NCBI GenBank assembly: GCA_947478965.1
Contig: CANJXW010000015.1
Location: 1-8,727, forward strand
From: Candidatus Nanopelagicaceae bacterium
Lineage (GTDB): Bacteria > Actinomycetota > Actinomycetes > Nanopelagicales > Nanopelagicaceae
DNA: 8,727 nt
Reading direction: 5' to 3'
Shown: piece after piece, positions 7,474 through 8,727 of the stretch
Numbering within the stretch: position 1 is the stretch's first letter
How the letters are laid out: each line of letters opens with the position of its first letter
Position numbers and translations under genes: made by a program
The notes under the pieces: model-generated
Seen by the model: the letters and a program-made list of their open reading frames with translations, nothing else
Database searches by the model: none
What the model was told of the DNA's origin: nothing

Positions 7474-8610
7474 ATGAACAAGAAGATTCAAGGTGGCGTA
7501 ATTGCTGCACTTGCACTCGCTCTTAGCTTCACACTGAGCGCTTGCGGTGGCGGTTCAAATACCATCAAGATTGCATACCAAGGCCCACTTAGCGGTGGAG
7601 AAGCACAAACAGGAACTGACGAGCAGAATGCAGTCAAGTTCGCAATTGAGCTCTACAACGCAACAAACCCAGACAAGTTGATTGAACTCGTTTCAGCCGA
7701 TGATCAGGGTGACGGAACAGTTGCAGCTGGAGTAGCTCCAGGAATTGCAAATGACAAAGATATCGTTGCTGTTGTTGGACCTGCATACTCAGGCGCAACA
7801 ATCGCTTCACTTCCATATTACAAAGAAGCAGGAATGCCTCTTATCTCTCCATCTGCAACAAAGGTGTCACTTACAGATCCATCAGTTGCAGGCGAATTCG
7901 GCGGACCAGTTTTCCACCGTATTCCAGCTACAGATAAGATCCAAGGTCCAGCACTTGGCAAGCTAGCTATTTCAGGCATTGCAGCTCCAAAGGTTTTCGT
8001 TATCGATGACCAGAGCGCATACTCAGTAGGACTCGTTGAATACCTCACACCTTCATTGCCAGCTGGTTCACTTGTTGGAACAGATAGCACGAAGAATGAC
8101 ACAGCCGATTTCGCAGCAACAGTTGCAAAGGTCAAGTCAACAGGTGCAAATGTAGTTATCTACACTGGCTACTATTCACAAGCTGCAGTTCTTGTTAAGC
8201 AGCTTCGCGATGGTGGATACAAGGGTATCTTCGCGGGCGGCGACGGAGTTCTAAACTCAGAGTTCGCAGTCTTGGGTGGAGCAGCAGCTGAAGGCGCACG
8301 CCTTACAGGTGCAACAGTTCCTCTCGGAGAGCTTTCAGCTGATTTGGCTGCAAAGTTCAAGGAGTCACAGGGCGTTGAGCCAGGTGTTTACGCAGCAGAG
8401 TCATTCGATGCAGCAAATATCATCATCGAAGCGATCAAGGCTGGAAATACAACTCGTGAGTCAATCATGAAGTTCATCAAATCTGTTTCATATGTAGGCG
8501 TTGGCGGACAAGCCATCTCCTTCGATGCAAACGGAGATTCGACTCTTGGCTTCATCAACGGCTTTGAAGTTAAAGCTGGCAAGGTGACAAGCCTAGGAGC
8601 CGTCAAGTAA
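7474..8610 (+). CDS. livK: Branched-chain amino acid ABC transporter substrate-binding lipoprotein (LivK family)
   Basis: Extracytoplasmic solute-binding protein that delivers amino acids, probably leucine, isoleucine or valine, to an ABC permease. It has 378 residues, normal for the family. A lipoprotein signal (MNKK, hydrophobic stretch 8-20, lipobox L21-S22-A23-C24) predicts lipid anchoring at C24 and a mature protein of 355 residues starting CGGGSN. The type 1 periplasmic binding fold begins at IKIAYQGPLSG (31-41). VGPAYSGATIAS (101-112) and ISPSATKVSLTD (124-135) are the segments expected to hold the amino acid backbone. YYSQAAVLVKQLRDGG (233-248) and AGGDGV (254-259) are also typical. 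Alanine codons are dominated by GCA, suggesting high expression. Exact substrate cannot be read from sequence. Permease and ATPase genes would be expected downstream, outside the window; a terminator directly follows this gene. Confidence 0.93.
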   Translation: MNKKIQGGVIAALALALSFTLSACGGGSNTIKIAYQGPLSGGEAQTGTDEQNAVKFAIELYNATNPDKLIELVSADDQGDGTVAAGVAPGIANDKDIVAVVGPAYSGATIASLPYYKEAGMPLISPSATKVSLTDPSVAGEFGGPVFHRIPATDKIQGPALGKLAISGIAAPKVFVIDDQSAYSVGLVEYLTPSLPAGSLVGTDSTKNDTADFAATVAKVKSTGANVVIYTGYYSQAAVLVKQLRDGGYKGIFAGGDGVLNSEFAVLGGAAAEGARLTGATVPLGELSADLAAKFKESQGVEPGVYAAESFDAANIIIEAIKAGNTTRESIMKFIKSVSYVGVGGQAISFDANGDSTLGFINGFEVKAGKVTSLGAVK

Positions 8611-8619
8611 CTAGAAATC

Positions 8620-8649
8620 TCTCCGTGGCAACACGGAGAATCTCTTTTT
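8620..8649 (+). terminator. Intrinsic terminator after livK
   Basis: A perfect 8-bp stem (TCTCCGTG, 8620-8627, with CACGGAGA, 8632-8639) is capped by the GNRA tetraloop GCAA. It is followed by ATCTCTTTTTAT with a run of five T (8645-8649). It begins 10 nt after the livK stop. On the opposite strand no U tract follows, so it acts in the + direction. Any read-through could feed genes downstream of the window. Confidence 0.88.
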
Positions 8650-8683
8650 ATATTGCGCTACCGCGCTAAAGTTCGTTTATGTC

Positions 8684-8720
8684 AGCGAGTACCTTAGGGG
8701 AAGCCCCTAAGGTACTCGCT
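8684..8720. repeat. Perfect 17-bp inverted repeat with 3-nt loop
   Basis: Bases 8684-8700 (AGCGAGTACCTTAGGGG) pair without mismatch with 8704-8720 around loop AAG. Neither strand has a T-rich tract after the stem (ACATATA on +, GACATAAAC on -), so it is not a standard intrinsic terminator. It lies 35 nt past the livK terminator, in the start of an intergenic region that runs out of the window. It could be a dispersed palindromic element, a leader or attenuator of the next gene, or a strong RNA processing barrier. The structure is certain, the role unknown. Confidence 0.9.
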
Positions 8721-8727
8721 ACATATA

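Overview
The window looks like chromosomal core sequence from a low-to-mid-GC actinobacterium. GC is roughly in the high 40s by eye. Three things support this. A receiver-ANTAR response regulator resembles mycobacterial PdtaR almost end to end. The pyruvate kinase has the actinobacterial Lys form of the cation-site motif. Genes are tightly packed and all lie on the + strand. Together with the moderate GC and compactness, a streamlined freshwater lineage of the acI/Nanopelagicales type is my best guess, but the sequence does not prove it.

Layout: 1-3664 is the C-terminal four fifths of gltB, whose 5' end lies outside the window. It overlaps gltD (3657-5111) by 8 nt. Pyruvate kinase (pyk, 5142-6581) follows after a 30-nt gap with its own ribosome binding site. 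A short segment with a 7-bp hairpin (6592-6609) leads into a tRNA gene (6613-6685) with anticodon CAA. The pdtaR ATG (6687) starts one nucleotide after the tRNA discriminator base. A 184-bp intergenic region (7290-7473) carries a good promoter candidate and a perfect 12-bp palindrome. It precedes livK (7474-8610), a lipoprotein that binds branched-chain or related amino acids. livK ends in a clear intrinsic terminator (8620-8649). The window closes on a perfect 17-bp stem with a 3-nt loop (8684-8720).

How it fits together: GltBD makes glutamate from glutamine and 2-oxoglutarate, Pyk sets pyruvate and ATP output from PEP, and LivK captures external amino acids. PdtaR is an RNA-binding regulator of the antitermination class. 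This is a carbon/nitrogen housekeeping neighbourhood with a regulator embedded in it.

No defence system, mobile element or CRISPR array is visible. The most unusual part is the tRNA-pdtaR junction. The tRNA has a leucine anticodon and a leucine-type D arm but only a 5-nt variable loop. The regulator gene has essentially no leader of its own, so tRNA 3' processing could generate its near-leaderless mRNA.
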